Origin: PALSA-278 sp963760285
GTDB taxonomy: Bacteria > Acidobacteriota > Terriglobia > Acidiferrales > UBA7541
NCBI GenBank assembly: GCA_963760285.1
Contig: CAVXCI010000003.1
Coordinates: 682,001 to 746,000, forward strand
Length of the DNA stretch: 64,000 nt
Reading direction: 5' to 3'
Part shown: piece after piece, positions 36,015 to 45,837 of the stretch
Layout: each line of letters opens with the position of its first letter
Numbering within the stretch: position 1 is the first letter of the stretch
Program-made: the position numbers and the translations under genes
Notes under the pieces: model-generated
Told to the model about the DNA's origin: nothing
Database searches by the model: none
Seen by the model: only the letters and a program-made list of their open reading frames with translations

Positions 36015-38258
36015 ATGGCTACCAACCGCAATCGCCGTCTCTGGCTGGCCCTCGGCGGACTGGCCGTGGTTCTTCTGGCTGCGGCAGTGTTTACCCTGGG
36101 GTCGCTGAATCCGCCGGTGCGCCCGGAGCGCGGCAACGGCTTCGTAATTCTGTTCGCGCTGTCCACCTTTATATTCGCGGCATTCATGATTTTTGGTTTG
36201 GTCCTGCTGCGCAGCCTCATTCGCTTGTGGACGGAACGCCGCGCCGGACATCTTGGTTCGCGTTTCAAGACCAAAATGCTCCTTGGAGCGATGGGCATCT
36301 CGCTGTTCCCCATCGTGTTTCTATTTTTCTTCAGCTACGCGCTGGTGAACCGCACCCTTAACCTGTGGTTTCCCCGGCCTCTGGAAATCGCGCAGTCCGA
36401 AGGGCAGAGCCTGCTGGACGACTTCCAGGCCTCGCAGTACGCCAGGCTCCATTCCCTTGCCGAGCAGGCCGCGTCACAGCGCATGAGCGTGGCGGAAATC
36501 GACAGGAATTTCGGGAGCATTGTTGACGCGGCGTGGAAGCTGGACCAATCCGGGAAAGTGACCGAGGGCGCCAAATTCGCGCCGCCGGACGCAAGACCGG
36601 GACCGGACGCCATCATTCACATCGAGCCAGCGCTGTTCCCGGCGCCGCTGCGGGATTTGCGAATGGCAAAAGATGAGGAAATTTGGCGCGCCGGAGCGGA
36701 GTTCTATTTGACGGCGCATGCGCCTGCTACCGGTGGTTCGATTGTTTTGGCGCAAAGGCTGCCCCAGGGCTTCCTGCAACGCGTGGAAGACATGCAAAAG
36801 CAGAGCCGCATCTACGCGCAACAGCGCGAACAGATTCGCGCCTACAAAAAGCAGATTCTGCTCACCCTGTTGCTGATTACCGTCCTGTTGCTGAGCACCA
36901 CCATGTGGGTGGCGCAATTTCTCGCCAAACTTATCACCGTGCCGATCCAGGCCATGGCCGAGGCCACTACGCAGGTGGCCCGCGGAAATTTTGATTACCG
37001 CGTTCCGGTGCAAGCCCACGACGAATTGGGCACGCTGGTGGTCTCGTTCAACGAAATGACCACGCAACTGGGCGACAGCAGGCGCCAGATCAACGAATTT
37101 ACGCGCAACCTGCAGCAGGCCTTCGAGGAACGCGAACGGCGGCGCGAGTTGATGGAAGCCATCCTCGAAAATATTCCCACGGGAGTCGTCTCGCTTTCGC
37201 CGACGGGCGATGTTCTGCGCGTGAACACCGCGGCGGCGAGCATCCTCGGCGAACCGGCGCACCATGCGCGCACCCTGGCGGAACTTGCCGGCGAACAGGT
37301 TTCCCGCGACATCCAACACCTGATGCGCAGCGCGCTGCGCCTCGGCGTGGCTTCGCGCGAGTTGGAACTGTCTGCGCCGGGCAGAAATGTGAATGCCGCG
37401 GTGACGGTGACGGCGCTGGGAACGCGGCGCAACAATCCGGGCTACCTTCTGGTGATTGACGACCTCACCGAACTTCTCCGCGCGCAAAAAGCGGCCGCCT
37501 GGCAGGAAGTGGCGCGGCGCATCGCGCATGAAATCAAGAATCCGCTCACGCCCATCCAGCTTTCGGCGCAACGCCTCCTGCGTTACATCAACCGCGCGGA
37601 GGCGGCGGGAACGGACGCGGGAGCCAGCACCATGGTCAAGGAATATCAGGAGCTTTCAAATCTGGTCAGCGAATGCTCCCATCTGATCGAGCACGAAGTA
37701 TCCACGCTGGCTTCACTGGTGAATGAATTCTCGCAATTTGTCCGCTTCCCCTCGGCGCGGCTGGTTCCCACGGACATCAACGAAGTGGTGAAGACCGCTC
37801 TGGATACTTTTCGCGGGCGGCTGGAAGGCATCACTCTGCGCACGGAACTTGCGCCGGGACTGCCTCCGGTCCGCGGAGACGCGGAGCTTTTGCGGCTGGT
37901 TCTTGTGAATCTGGTGGACAATGCCGCGGAAGTTCTGGAAGGTTCACCAGTGCGGGAAATTTCCGTTTCCACCCGTCTGGACTCGCGCGGCGAAGCCGTC
38001 GAGGTAGTCACCGCCGATACCGGTCCGGGAATTTCCCCGGCGGACAAGGAACGCCTTTTCTTTCCGCAGTTCTCCACCAAGGAACGCGGAACGGGACTTG
38101 GTCTCGCCATCGCCAGCCGCATCGTGATGGAACACAACGGCGCGTTGCGCGTGGAAGATAACTTTCCGTTGGGCGCCCGGTTCGTGATTCGCCTGCCTGC
38201 GGCGGAAGCCACCGTGGCCCCCGCGGCCACTCATGCCGAAAGCCGCGGTGAATCGTGA
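36015..38258 (+). CDS. ntrY: Nitrogen-regulation-type histidine kinase NtrY
   Basis: 747 residues from ATG 36015. Membrane segments lie at about 9-33, 44-65 and 95-115, with an extracytoplasmic region before a fourth helix (ILLTLLLITVLLLSTTMWVA), then HAMP (ITVPIQAMAEATTQVARGNF), PAS, HisKA (EVARRIAHEIKNPLTPIQLS) and HATPase (VLVNLVDNAAEVL, DTGPGIS, GTGLGLAIA). This order is diagnostic of NtrY. Its last codons overlap ntrX by GTGA. NtrYX controls nitrogen, redox or envelope functions in different phyla; the specific target here is unknown. Confidence 0.9.
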   Translation: MATNRNRRLWLALGGLAVVLLAAAVFTLGSLNPPVRPERGNGFVILFALSTFIFAAFMIFGLVLLRSLIRLWTERRAGHLGSRFKTKMLLGAMGISLFPIVFLFFFSYALVNRTLNLWFPRPLEIAQSEGQSLLDDFQASQYARLHSLAEQAASQRMSVAEIDRNFGSIVDAAWKLDQSGKVTEGAKFAPPDARPGPDAIIHIEPALFPAPLRDLRMAKDEEIWRAGAEFYLTAHAPATGGSIVLAQRLPQGFLQRVEDMQKQSRIYAQQREQIRAYKKQILLTLLLITVLLLSTTMWVAQFLAKLITVPIQAMAEATTQVARGNFDYRVPVQAHDELGTLVVSFNEMTTQLGDSRRQINEFTRNLQQAFEERERRRELMEAILENIPTGVVSLSPTGDVLRVNTAAASILGEPAHHARTLAELAGEQVSRDIQHLMRSALRLGVASRELELSAPGRNVNAAVTVTALGTRRNNPGYLLVIDDLTELLRAQKAAAWQEVARRIAHEIKNPLTPIQLSAQRLLRYINRAEAAGTDAGASTMVKEYQELSNLVSECSHLIEHEVSTLASLVNEFSQFVRFPSARLVPTDINEVVKTALDTFRGRLEGITLRTELAPGLPPVRGDAELLRLVLVNLVDNAAEVLEGSPVREISVSTRLDSRGEAVEVVTADTGPGISPADKERLFFPQFSTKERGTGLGLAIASRIVMEHNGALRVEDNFPLGARFVIRLPAAEATVAPAATHAESRGES

Positions 38259-39625
38259 ACCCTTCCATCTTGATTGTGGACGACGAACACGGCATCCAGC
38301 AGTCGCTCTCTTCCCTTCTGCGCGACGAGGGTTATCCGGTGGATTTCGTTTCCAGTGGCGAGGAATGTTTGCAAGCGCTGCGCAAGAAGTCTTACCGCTT
38401 GATTCTCCTGGACGTGTGGCTGAAGGGCATGGACGGAATTGACACGTTGAAGAAAGTACAGGAAGAAGAAGCTCCGCCAATGGTCATCATGATTTCCGGC
38501 CACGCCAACATTGAAACGGCCGTCCGCGCGACCAAGCTGGGCGCGTTCGATTTCATCGAAAAGCCGCTTTCACTGGAAAAAATCGTGCTCTCCGTGCGCA
38601 ACGCGCTGGATTTTCTGCGCCTGGAGGAGGAAAACCGGCGCTTACGCGGCGAAATCGAGGAGCGTTACCGCATTCTGGGCGACAGTATCCCCATGAAGGC
38701 GCTGCGTCAGCAGATTGCGCTTACCGCGCCGACCAATTGCCGCGTCCTTATCTACGGCGAAAGCGGCACGGGCAAGGAACTCATCGCGCGCGCGCTCCAC
38801 GCGCAGAGCCATCGCGCCGCCATGCCCTTCGTGGAAGTAAACTGCGCGGCCATTCCCGAAGAGCTGATTGAATCCGAACTCTTTGGCCATCGCAAAGGCA
38901 GCTTCACCGGGGCCAGCGAGGACAAGGCCGGGAAATTTCAGCGCGCCGACCAGGGCACTCTGTTCCTCGACGAGGTGGGCGACATGAGTTTGAAAACCCA
39001 GGCCAAGGTGCTGCGCGCGCTGGAAGAGCAGCGCGTGGAATCGGTCGGCTCCAGCGAGCCGATTACCGTGGATGCCCGCGTGATTGCCGCGACGAACAAG
39101 AAGCTGGAGGAAGAAATCGCGCGTGGCGCGTTCCGCGAGGACCTGTTCTACCGCCTTAACGTGATTCCCTTCTGGGTTCCGCCGCTGCGCGACCGCACCG
39201 AGGACATTCCCGTCCTGGCGCGCCACTTTCTTTCGGACTACGCCGCAGCCTATGGCCGTCGCGCCCGCGAATTTTCTCCCGCCGCGCTGGAAATCATGAT
39301 GCGCTATCCGTGGCCGGGAAACGTCCGCGAACTGCGCAATCTGGTGGAGCGCATCGTCATCATGTGCCCGGAAGAACGCATCGAGCCGCACCATTTGCCG
39401 CCCGAAGTTTTCCGCGGCACCGGCGGGCAGGGACACGCCGGTTCGGCGGCCACGCTGCACGACGCGCGCGCGTCCTACGAGCGGGAATTTATTCTCCGCA
39501 AGCTGGAAGAGAATCAATGGCACATGACGCGCACCGCCTCCGCGCTCGGCCTGGAGCGCAGCCATCTCTACCGCAAAATGAAAGTGCTTGGCATTGCCGG
39601 CGCTTCGCGAGGAAATGAGGAGTAG
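38255..39625 (+). CDS. ntrX: Sigma-54-type response regulator NtrX
   Basis: 456 residues starting at GTG 38255. The receiver (phospho-Asp in LILLDVWLKGMDGI, Lys in FIEKPLSLEKI) is followed by AAA+ with Walker A GESGTGKELIARAL, GTLFLDEVGDMS and the conserved FREDLFYRLNVIPFWVPPLR, then a Fis-type HTH (HMTRTASALGLERSHLYRKM). The sigma-54 contact loop reads GSFTGA instead of GAFTGA. It is translationally coupled to ntrY. Confidence 0.9.
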   Translation: MNPSILIVDDEHGIQQSLSSLLRDEGYPVDFVSSGEECLQALRKKSYRLILLDVWLKGMDGIDTLKKVQEEEAPPMVIMISGHANIETAVRATKLGAFDFIEKPLSLEKIVLSVRNALDFLRLEEENRRLRGEIEERYRILGDSIPMKALRQQIALTAPTNCRVLIYGESGTGKELIARALHAQSHRAAMPFVEVNCAAIPEELIESELFGHRKGSFTGASEDKAGKFQRADQGTLFLDEVGDMSLKTQAKVLRALEEQRVESVGSSEPITVDARVIAATNKKLEEEIARGAFREDLFYRLNVIPFWVPPLRDRTEDIPVLARHFLSDYAAAYGRRAREFSPAALEIMMRYPWPGNVRELRNLVERIVIMCPEERIEPHHLPPEVFRGTGGQGHAGSAATLHDARASYEREFILRKLEENQWHMTRTASALGLERSHLYRKMKVLGIAGASRGNEE

Positions 39626-39657
39626 GCGTGCTTGGGGAAGGCAGTCCAAGCCAGCGA

Positions 39658-40329
39658 TCAATCGTTTCCCTTGTTACAGTCCTGCAGAGGCGGCCTTGAA
39701 GGCGCATCGAATTGAATAGGCTCAGCTTGCACAGAAATCCAATGAATTGGCTTCGCCCTATTATCTGCAACGTGCCTGGATTGGCCAACGCCCGGACCTG
39801 AAGTCTTGATGAAGATGGCTAGCTGAAGGAAGTATATGCCCGGAGCGATGGTAGCAGGTTCCCGAGGAGAACCCGGAGGACGCACAAACAAATATGTGCC
39901 AGCCTCACCTTCCGTTACTTCTCCAGGTTTCAAAGACACGAGGCGTTGTTTTGCTAGCTCTTGACCAGTCATTTCCGATTCGCCGTCTGGAAGGAAAATA
40001 TCCGGGTTGCCATCGTATACGTCGTCCTTGCTCCGCAAGTCTTCGAGCGACAACGCTACGCGAGTGGTCGCTCCGCTAGCCAAACCAGTGTCGATGGTCA
40101 AAGTCCTCTCACTGATGTTGGTGTAACGCACGGTAAAATTCAATAATTCTGTATAGACGTCCCAATCCTCATTACTACAGTATTCCTGACCCTTTATATG
40201 AAGACTGGCACTTAGTGGGGGGCTGTCGCTATCGTGAGGTTGCAACGTCGATTGCGCAGAACTGTTTTGGTAAGCGAATCCGGCGATGGCTGCCGCCAGC
40301 AGAATCGCAAGTGAGAGTAATTTAATCAA
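39658..40329 (-). CDS. Secreted protein of unknown function
   Basis: About 223 residues from TTG 40329 (a longer start at 40380 is possible). A hydrophobic signal (LLSLAILLAAAIAGFAYQNS) precedes a beta-rich domain (LLNFTVRYTNISERTLTID, YLFVRPPGSPREPATIAPGI) resembling an Ig-like or intracellular-proteinase-inhibitor fold, but I cannot name a family. It lies convergently with ntrX and 56 nt from era. The base composition is slightly more AT-rich than that of its neighbours. Confidence 0.6.
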   Translation of the reverse strand: MIKLLSLAILLAAAIAGFAYQNSSAQSTLQPHDSDSPPLSASLHIKGQEYCSNEDWDVYTELLNFTVRYTNISERTLTIDTGLASGATTRVALSLEDLRSKDDVYDGNPDIFLPDGESEMTGQELAKQRLVSLKPGEVTEGEAGTYLFVRPPGSPREPATIAPGIYFLQLAIFIKTSGPGVGQSRHVADNRAKPIHWISVQAEPIQFDAPSRPPLQDCNKGND

Positions 40330-40385
40330 TGGTCGCTCGTTCGCGGGAAAGCTGTTCCCAGCGTCGCCCGCCCGCTCCAAGAATT

Positions 40386-41420
40386 CTACTCCGGATTGCG
40401 AGATCCAGAGCTGGTACCTAGATCGGTATCGGTTTTCGCTGCGGCATCGGGATCAACTTCGGGCTTCTTCTCGGGGTTTAATTCGTCAGCGCCGGCGGCG
40501 GAATCGGCGCCCTGCAATTCGGAAAGCGATTCGAGCTGGCGATGCCAGTCCAGTTGGCGGACAAACGCGATGCGCTCGCGCCAGCCGGGGACCACTTTCA
40601 CGCGCAGGTCCAGGAAAATGTGCGCGCCGAGAAGCTCTTCGATGTCGCGCCGGGCTTCGGTGCCGATGCGCTTGATCATCTCGCCACGCTTGCCGATCAG
40701 AATTCCCTTCTGCCCCTCGCGTTCGACGCAGATCGTGGCGTAGATGCGCAGCAGTTTTCCGTCTTCCTCGAAACGGTCCACCAAAACGGCCACCGAGTGC
40801 GGTACTTCCTCATGGGTGGCGCGAATGGCTTTCTCGCGGATGAATTCCGCGGCCAGGAACCGTTCCGGCTGGTCCGTAAACTGATCCGTGGGGAAAAGCG
40901 GCGGATGTTCCGGCAGGCTGGCAATCCATTTTTCCAGCAGCTGCGGCAAGCCGTCGCCGGTCAGCGCGGAGATGGGAAACATGGCCGCGAATTCGTGCTC
41001 CTTGCCCAGGCGGTCCATCAGCGGAAGAAGCTGCTCCTTGGCGATGCGGTCAATTTTATTCAGCAGGAGGTACACCGGACCGGGAAAATGGCGCGCGCGG
41101 TCCAGAACTTCGCCCATGCCGCCCTGGCGATAATCCGAAGCGTCAATCATGATGGCGATGATGTCCACGCCATGCAGCGCCTGATTGACCTCGTCGAGCA
41201 TCTGGCGATGCAGCGCCGAGCGCGACGAATGCAGTCCCGGCGTATCAATCAAAATCACCTGCGCATCGGGCCGGTTGACGATGCCCTGAATGCGGTTGCG
41301 CGTGGTTTGCGGGCGGTCGGAAACGATGGCCACCTTGTGGCCGGTGAGGGCGTTCACCAGCGTTGATTTTCCAACGTTTGGCTGGCCGATGATGGCCACG
41401 AATCCGGCATGAAAGCTCAT
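40386..41420 (-). CDS. era: GTPase Era
   Basis: 344 residues, longer than the usual ~300 because of a charged C-terminal tail (ADELNPEKKPEVDPDAAAKT). G1 GQPNVGKST, G2 region RPQTTRNRI, G3 DTPG, G4 NKID, and the KH domain motif EGQKGILIGKRGEMIKRIG are all present. Era binds the 3' end of 16S rRNA and assists 30S maturation at the membrane. Its start overlaps the corC stop by 4 nt in the conserved order phoH-ybeY-corC-era. Confidence 0.95.
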   Translation of the reverse strand: MSFHAGFVAIIGQPNVGKSTLVNALTGHKVAIVSDRPQTTRNRIQGIVNRPDAQVILIDTPGLHSSRSALHRQMLDEVNQALHGVDIIAIMIDASDYRQGGMGEVLDRARHFPGPVYLLLNKIDRIAKEQLLPLMDRLGKEHEFAAMFPISALTGDGLPQLLEKWIASLPEHPPLFPTDQFTDQPERFLAAEFIREKAIRATHEEVPHSVAVLVDRFEEDGKLLRIYATICVEREGQKGILIGKRGEMIKRIGTEARRDIEELLGAHIFLDLRVKVVPGWRERIAFVRQLDWHRQLESLSELQGADSAAGADELNPEKKPEVDPDAAAKTDTDLGTSSGSRNPE

Positions 41421-42706
41421 GACGCCGCCTGCGCCGCGTTGCTGGCTTCAGACAGCCGCCGGGCGCGTACGCGCAGAACTTTGCGCTGATTGGCTTCCAG
41501 AATTTCGAAATGGATGCCGTCGTAATCCAGCAGTTCACCGGCGGCCGGGACGTGGCCGGCCACGCGGTTCAGCAATCCGGCGACGGTGGTGGCGCCTTCG
41601 CGTTCCAGCGAATCGTCCCATTCCACGCCGAAGAGTTCCTGCAAGCGCCCCAGCGGAAGGCTGCCACGCAGGACCATGCTTCCGGAAGGCTCGTGGACCA
41701 CATTCGGAGCGGGCGGACGGTGCTCGTCGCCCATCTCGCCGACAATCTCCTCCACCAAATCCTCCACGGTCACAATTCCCGCCGTGGAACCATACTCATC
41801 AACGCAAATGGCCATGTGCTGGTTCTTCCTTTGCATTTCCTTGAGCAGTTCCGAACCCAGCTTTGATTCCGGCACAAACAGCACCGGGCGCACCAGTTCC
41901 CGCGTGGTGTGTTGCGCGGATTCACGCTCCGGATAATGCAGGATATCGCGGGCAACCACAATGCCGATGATGTCGTCCAGATCGGTTTCAAATACCGGAA
42001 TGCGCGAGAACTGCTTGTCAATCAGCAACTGCCGCAACTCGTCCAGCGTGGCGGACGCGCGAATGGCCACCACGTCCGGCCGCGGAGTCATCACTTCGCT
42101 GGCGTGCTTGTCGCCAAACTCCACCACCTGCTCAATCAGGCGCGCTTCGTCGTGCTCGATGATGCCGCGTTCGGTGGCTTCGTCCACCATGGCCTCGATG
42201 ATTTCCTGATCTGGAGCGGGCGCGGAGGCTTCTTCTTCGCCCAGGCGCAAGAGGCTCACGAAGAAATGCAACGCGGCGTCCACGGGCCACATCAGCCACA
42301 GCAAGGCCCGCAAAACCGGCAGGAACGGAGTCAGCCAGCGGCCGCGCGTGCGCACCAGAAGCAGGGCGGGAAGAAAGTGCATCCCCACGACGACTTCGCC
42401 CCCCAGCAGAAACAAAAAACCGGCCAGCAGTTCATTGCGCGACGCGGACACTTGAAAGAGATCGCGCGCCTGCGCCACGGCGGTCACCGCCAGCCACAGC
42501 CGCACCAAAATGCTGAGCGAGGTTCCCACGCGCCGGCGGTCGCTTCCCAAACGTGGCTCAATGTGGTCCACGAAATATTCCAGATTCTCGCGGACCGGAC
42601 TGATGGTGACACGGCCCAGTTCGCGATAGACGCGGTCCAGATAGGCGAGGATCACCAGGCCCACACTCAGGGCAATCCATTCCAGCTGTTGGAGGATGAA
42701 GTTCAT
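41417..42706 (-). CDS. CorC/HlyC-type transporter-associated protein with CBS domains
   Basis: 429 residues: an N-terminal membrane region (helices at about 8-22, 90-118 and 129-160) replacing the usual DUF21, then an acidic linker, two CBS domains (EVMTPRPDVVAIRASATLDE; LVRPVLFVPESKLGSELL; AICVDEYGSTAGIVTVEDL) and a C-terminal CorC_HlyC (transporter-associated) domain (LEREGATTVAGLLNRVAGHV). Such proteins are linked to Mg or Co efflux. It lies between ybeY and era. Confidence 0.88.
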   Translation of the reverse strand: MNFILQQLEWIALSVGLVILAYLDRVYRELGRVTISPVRENLEYFVDHIEPRLGSDRRRVGTSLSILVRLWLAVTAVAQARDLFQVSASRNELLAGFLFLLGGEVVVGMHFLPALLLVRTRGRWLTPFLPVLRALLWLMWPVDAALHFFVSLLRLGEEEASAPAPDQEIIEAMVDEATERGIIEHDEARLIEQVVEFGDKHASEVMTPRPDVVAIRASATLDELRQLLIDKQFSRIPVFETDLDDIIGIVVARDILHYPERESAQHTTRELVRPVLFVPESKLGSELLKEMQRKNQHMAICVDEYGSTAGIVTVEDLVEEIVGEMGDEHRPPAPNVVHEPSGSMVLRGSLPLGRLQELFGVEWDDSLEREGATTVAGLLNRVAGHVPAAGELLDYDGIHFEILEANQRKVLRVRARRLSEASNAAQAAS

Positions 42707-42709
42707 GGA

Positions 42710-43226
42710 CTAGGCGAGTTTCAAGCGCCGCCGCAGGCGCATCTCATAACGTTCCATTTGCCCTTCGTCGGTTTCGTGGTCGTAACCCAGCAGATGCAGC
42801 ATGCCATGCAAAATGAGAACGCGCATTTCGTTTTCAAATGTGCGGCGAAACCGCCGCGCGTTGCGCCGCGCCACCACTGGAGCGATGGCCAGGTCGCCAA
42901 GATAGGAACTTGGCCCGCCGAACGCGCCATCCTTCGTTTTATCACCCTGCGGGCGTTGTGCTGGACGTTGATCTCCGCGTCTGCCGCGCGCCTTCAAACC
43001 ATTTCCGCCGCTCTGACTTTCGTCGGTCTTCAAATTCGAATGACAGCACATCCGTCGGCCCGCGTTTTCCGCGGTATTGAGCATTCCACCGCGCGATGAC
43101 GGGATTGGACACGAAACACACGGTGATGGAATCCGGCCGCACGCGCACCAGCCGGCAAACACGGTGGAAGAACGGCTGGAGTGAAGCAATGGGAACAGTC
43201 ACGCTGCGCTGGCGGTTCACAAGCAT
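42710..43226 (-). pseudogene. ybeY: Endoribonuclease YbeY, frameshifted
   Basis: From ATG 43226 the first part reads VCFVSNPVIARWNAQYRGK and TDVLSFEFEDRRKSERRKW; the second part, in another frame, reads GDKTKDGAFGGPSSYLGDLA and then the zinc site HGMLHLLGYDH. The frames overlap at about 42945-43000 and one indel there restores a ~170-residue YbeY. YbeY is a metallo-RNase for 16S rRNA maturation and ribosome quality control. It is highly conserved, so an assembly indel is the simplest explanation. It follows phoH by 9 nt. Confidence 0.85.
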
Positions 43227-43235
43227 GGCCGGAAA

Positions 43236-44256
43236 TTATTCGGCGTTGCCGCGCCGGCTATTCTCGCGGGGGGCAGAGTGGCCGTTTCGCGGACCCTGGC
43301 CCGCGGCATACTCGTCGTAGGCTTTGATAATGCGCTGGACCAGATTGTGGCGCACCACGTCCTGCTCGTCGAAATAAACCAGCGCGATGCCTTCGATGCG
43401 GCCCACCACTTCGATGGCTTCCAGCAGACCGGAGCGGCGCGAATCGGGCAAATCAATCTGGGTGATGTCGCCGGTGATCACCGCCTTGGAATTGAATCCC
43501 AGGCGCGTGAGGAACATCTTCATCTGCTCGCTGGTGGTGTTCTGGGCTTCGTCCAGAATCACGAAGGAATCATTCAGCGTGCGTCCGCGCATGAACGCCA
43601 GCGGCGCGACTTCCACAATTCCCTTCTCCAGAAAACGCTCCAGCTTGTCGGCTTCCAGCATGTCATGCAGCGCGTCATATAGAGGACGCATGTAGGGGTC
43701 CACTTTTTCCTGCAACGTTCCGGGTAGAAATCCCAAGCGCTCGCCGGCTTCCACGGCGGGACGCGCCAGGATGATGCGGTCCACCTGCTTGGTGAGCAGC
43801 GCGGAAACCGCCATGGCCACGGCCAGATAAGTTTTTCCCGTGCCGCCGGGACCGATGCCGAAAACCATGTCATGCGATTCCAGCATTTCCATGTAAAGCC
43901 GCTGGTTGGGGCTCCGCGGAAAAATCTGCTTCTTGCCGAAAGCGCGCGAGCGGCCTTCGGAAGCCACTCCGTGAACGGAAATCGGCGGGCGCCCGTGAAG
44001 CGAGCTGGATCAAATCTTTCACCTGGACGTTGGTCAAATTGCGGCCCTCGCTAAGCAAGCGGTTGTAGTCCTCGAAAATATGCGCCGCGCGATGGACTTG
44101 CGCGGCCTCGCCCTCAATCACAATTTCGCTGTCGCGATATTGCGTGGTCACGCCCAGAGAGGATTCCAGAAGTTTCAGGTTCTCGTCGAAGGTGCCAAAA
44201 AGTTCGGGGACGCCCCGGGAAAGCGGTACGGTCTGTCTCATCAAGTTTGGCGGCAT
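43236..44256 (-). pseudogene. phoH: PhoH-family ATPase, frameshifted
   Basis: The N-terminal KH-like part (LKLLESSLGVTTQYRDSEIV, VQVKDLIQLASRAPADF) and the RecA-like core (FGKKQIFPRSPNQRLYMEML, Walker A GPGGTGKTYLAVAM, then RIILARPAVEAGERLGFLPG, then LDEAQNTT) are in different frames, with a break at about 43975-43985. Together they give ~340 residues, the PhoH/YbeZ size. The start is uncertain (44256, 44241 or 44280). YbeZ works with YbeY, encoded next. The break is likely a single-base indel. Confidence 0.85.
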
Positions 44257-44400
44257 TGCCGCCCGGCGATCGTCCAACACAGGCGGGTACGAACAGCCTA
44301 CGCTGGCCCGGCGCGGGGGTCAAGAGACGTGATGTAAACATCGTGTTAACAGCTATTTGCCGAGCCGCCCAATGCAATATGGGAAGCCATCAAACCCCAT

Positions 44401-45024
44401 TTAGGGATTTGATGGTGCGGGCGCCGGAGTTTGCGGCATGGATTGCTGCTGAACTCCTGGAAACGACACTTTGGGCACTTCGCGCGATTCGGGCGAGGCG
44501 TTGAAGTAGGCATCGTCGCGCTTGAAGCCGGCCCATTTGGCGAAGATGTAATTGGGGAAAAGCGAGATGTAGGTGTTGTAGTCCTGCAACAGTTCGTTAT
44601 AACGGCGGCGCTCCACGGCAATGCGGTTTTCCGTGCCGGCCAGTTCGTCCTGCAAATGGAGGAAATTCTCGTTGGATTTGAGTTGCGGATAATTTTCGAC
44701 GATAAGGAGCAGGCGTCCCAGCGCGCCATCGAGCTGATTGTTGGCGGCGATGCGGTCCGCGGGAGTGTGCGCGCCCAAAAGGGCCGCGCGGGCGTTGGCG
44801 ATGTTGGTAAAGACAGTGACTTCCTGCGCCGCGTAACCCTTCACCGTTTCCACCAAATTGGGGATCAGGTCGGCGCGCCGCTGGAGCACCACGTCCACCT
44901 GCGACCATTCGGCCTTGACCGCTTCGTTTTTGCGAACCATTTCGTTGCGGCGATTGATGTAACTCCCGAAAATCATCAGCGCAACAATGGCCAGCACCAC
45001 GACGACAATCAGAAACTTCTTCAT
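44401..45024 (-). CDS. LemA-family membrane protein
   Basis: 207 residues: N-terminal membrane helix (LIVVVVLAIVALMIFGSYI), then the LemA core (EAVKAEWSQVDVVLQRRADL, IPNLVETVKGYA, LQDELAGTENRIAVERRRYN, NTYISLFPNYIFA). The C-terminus is Pro/Gln-rich. The molecular role is unknown. It is in an operon with a TPM-domain protein, a widespread LemA partner. Confidence 0.9.
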   Translation of the reverse strand: MKKFLIVVVVLAIVALMIFGSYINRRNEMVRKNEAVKAEWSQVDVVLQRRADLIPNLVETVKGYAAQEVTVFTNIANARAALLGAHTPADRIAANNQLDGALGRLLLIVENYPQLKSNENFLHLQDELAGTENRIAVERRRYNELLQDYNTYISLFPNYIFAKWAGFKRDDAYFNASPESREVPKVSFPGVQQQSMPQTPAPAPSNP

Positions 45025-45064
45025 GCTCTCCTCCGCGCGCTACTCTAACACAATCCCCCGGTAT

Positions 45065-45814
45065 TCACTTCACCGGGCGCGCCTGGGCCACGGGGCTTTG
45101 CGATTCCAAACGGCGGTCCACTTCGTCGGTCACCCGCTCAATGAACGGAAGATATCCCGAAATCGCAGCGGGAACATCCACGTCGCTGGCATGAGCCTTT
45201 TCCGCGCGCAGATTCAGCGCCGTCTGAAACGCGGTGGAATCGGCGCCCGCCATCCGGCCGATATGATCCACGGTTTCATGGCGCGTGTCCGGCGGCGTTT
45301 CGCCCAGCGCCATCAGCGCGTGCCGGAAAAGCCCCGCGAACCGCAGCACGGAATCGGACATCAATCCAGCGAGCAGTTTTTTGTTCCCGCGCGCCAGCAG
45401 GACGCCCTGCCGCAAGCGCAGCCAGCTGGTTCGCAGGTCGCGCTCCACCTGAAGACGGTGGAGATCCATGGGAATTTCCAGATGAGTGAGAAAATCGTCG
45501 CCGAAGAGAATGCGATGATGGCGCTTCATGTCCAGAAGCTCGATGGCGTAAACATCGGCGGAGCGTTCGAGTTCCGCCAGGGTGAAAATCTGCGGCGTGG
45601 GCGTGTGATGGCCTACCCACCAAATCACCGCCGGGCTGAGCGCGCCGAGTTCGGTCACGCCAGCCCGTTCCAGCAAACAAAGGATGCCCAATTCATTGCG
45701 ATGGCTGGGAAGCCCGTCTGAACTGGCGGACGAACCATAGAGCGCCACCGACTTCAAATTGTGTCCGGCACCAGCTTTCAGGCGTTCAACGAATTCCTTG
45801 AGCATTTGTTCCAT
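45065..45814 (-). CDS. Nucleotidyltransferase-like protein
   Basis: 249 residues from ATG 45814 (GGAGGA 7 nt upstream). The segment SVALYGSSASSDGLPSHRNE resembles the GS-x10-D entry of the minimal/KNTase nucleotidyltransferase fold, but the second acidic residue expected as D/E-x-D is not evident (HRNELGI), so catalysis may be lost. The rest is helical (HRLQVERDLRTSWLRLRQGV), like HEPN-type or substrate domains. It sits between TPM and LemA genes, a place where I do not know a nucleotidyltransferase to be usual. Confidence 0.6.
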   Translation of the reverse strand: MEQMLKEFVERLKAGAGHNLKSVALYGSSASSDGLPSHRNELGILCLLERAGVTELGALSPAVIWWVGHHTPTPQIFTLAELERSADVYAIELLDMKRHHRILFGDDFLTHLEIPMDLHRLQVERDLRTSWLRLRQGVLLARGNKKLLAGLMSDSVLRFAGLFRHALMALGETPPDTRHETVDHIGRMAGADSTAFQTALNLRAEKAHASDVDVPAAISGYLPFIERVTDEVDRRLESQSPVAQARPVK

Positions 45815-45837
45815 GGAAAATTCCTCCGCGCCGCCGC

